A stretch of DNA of 64,000 nt, taken from contig NZ_JAEDAJ010000001.1 in assembly GCF_016623465.1 (NCBI RefSeq), positions 813,963 through 877,962 on the forward strand, given 5' to 3'. A model generated the notes under the pieces. That model ran no database searches. It saw nothing but the letters and a program-made list of their open reading frames with translations, and was not told where the DNA came from. Below, one piece after another: positions 63,889 through 64,000 of this stretch. Origin of the DNA: Brachybacterium halotolerans (GTDB lineage: Bacteria; Actinomycetota; Actinomycetes; Actinomycetales; Dermabacteraceae). The position numbers and the translations under genes were made by a program. Position 1 is the stretch's first letter; the number at the start of each line of letters is the position of its first letter.

Positions 63889-64000
63889 TGCAGCCGAAGA
63901 TCGTAGGACACCGCGGCGCCGCGAGGCTCGCTCCCGAGAACACGCTGCGCGCCTTCCGCGCGGGCGTCGACGCGGGCGCGGACCTTCTCGAGTGCGACGT
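63888..64000 (+). CDS. Glycerophosphodiester phosphodiesterase, N-terminal part (cut by window edge)
   Basis: Hydrolyses glycerophosphodiesters to glycerol-3-phosphate and an alcohol. The first 37 residues hold the family start motif: IVGHRGAARLAPENTLRAF (HRG with the catalytic His, then PENT), followed by ADLLECDV with the metal-binding Glu and Asp. AGGAGGTGATC provides a near-perfect ribosome site. The start overlaps the stop of the preceding short ORF. The remaining domain lies beyond the window. Confidence 0.9.
   Translation, partial: MQPKIVGHRGAARLAPENTLRAFRAGVDAGADLLECD

Noticed and set aside
1-64000. tRNA or rRNA genes, prophage or IS elements
   Set aside because: No tRNA arms, rRNA-like stretches, transposase or integrase frames, or flanking inverted/target repeats were found on reading both strands; short RNAs could still be missed.

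Overview
This window is a chromosomal segment of a high-G+C Gram-positive actinobacterium. Nearly every real frame is strongly GC3-biased, ATG/GTG starts with 1-4 nt overlaps are common, and the gene order (mraZ to divIVA without ftsA; lexA divergent from a LysM gene; dinB beside a HEPN gene; dapF-miaA) is characteristic of Actinomycetia. Protein flavour and synteny suggest Micrococcales, probably Brachybacterium or another Dermabacteraceae member; that is an inference, since no 16S gene is present. I see no tRNA, rRNA, CRISPR array, insertion sequence or prophage. The window is core genome with GC-rich repetitive intergenic spacers.

Layout. 1-5.7 kb: the start of citrate synthase, dapC and ferredoxin fdxA on the minus strand, a small SH3-like gene on plus, then a CDP-alcohol phosphatidyltransferase, a four-helix membrane protein and the ribosome-associated GTPase typA on minus. 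6-12 kb: a peptide ABC-transporter operon (binding lipoprotein, two permeases, fused double ATPase). 12-20.5 kb: pgi, a purine permease, an MHS-family MFS transporter, a GNAT enzyme, an acyl-CoA dehydrogenase and an EEP-family phosphodiesterase coupled to dnaE. 20.5-26.5 kb: dnaE, an unknown gene and rluD.

26.4-47 kb is the division and cell-wall (dcw) cluster, all on minus and read from mraZ downwards: mraZ, rsmH, ftsL, ftsI, murE, murF, mraY, murD, ftsW, murG, murC, ftsQ, ftsZ, pgeF, sepF, yggT, divIVA, lspA, rluD. Most junctions are translationally coupled. Internal promoters are visible before ftsZ and probably murC. Three 10-bp-spaced MraZ boxes precede mraZ. The yggS gene usual between pgeF and sepF is missing.

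47.5-55 kb: a DUF3040 gene, dinB, a HEPN gene, a spermidine-synthase-like gene, a cold-shock protein, a PAC2 protein and HelD/HelR, the RNA-polymerase-recycling helicase. 54.8-64 kb: a DNA-damage and housekeeping block with nrdR, an SOS-controlled LysM gene (a likely division inhibitor) divergent from lexA with two SOS boxes, a DinG-like Fe-S helicase, hflX, an RsmC-like methyltransferase, dapF, miaA, a YbjN-like gene and the start of a glycerophosphodiester phosphodiesterase.

The most unusual features are non-coding or at the coding edge: long G/C homopolymer tracts inside the 5' end of lspA, a 56-nt nearly perfect palindrome after pgi, a cluster of three palindromes before dnaE, many genes with a -10-like hexamer 6-8 nt before the start codon (leaderless mRNAs), and small tandem duplications across stop codons.
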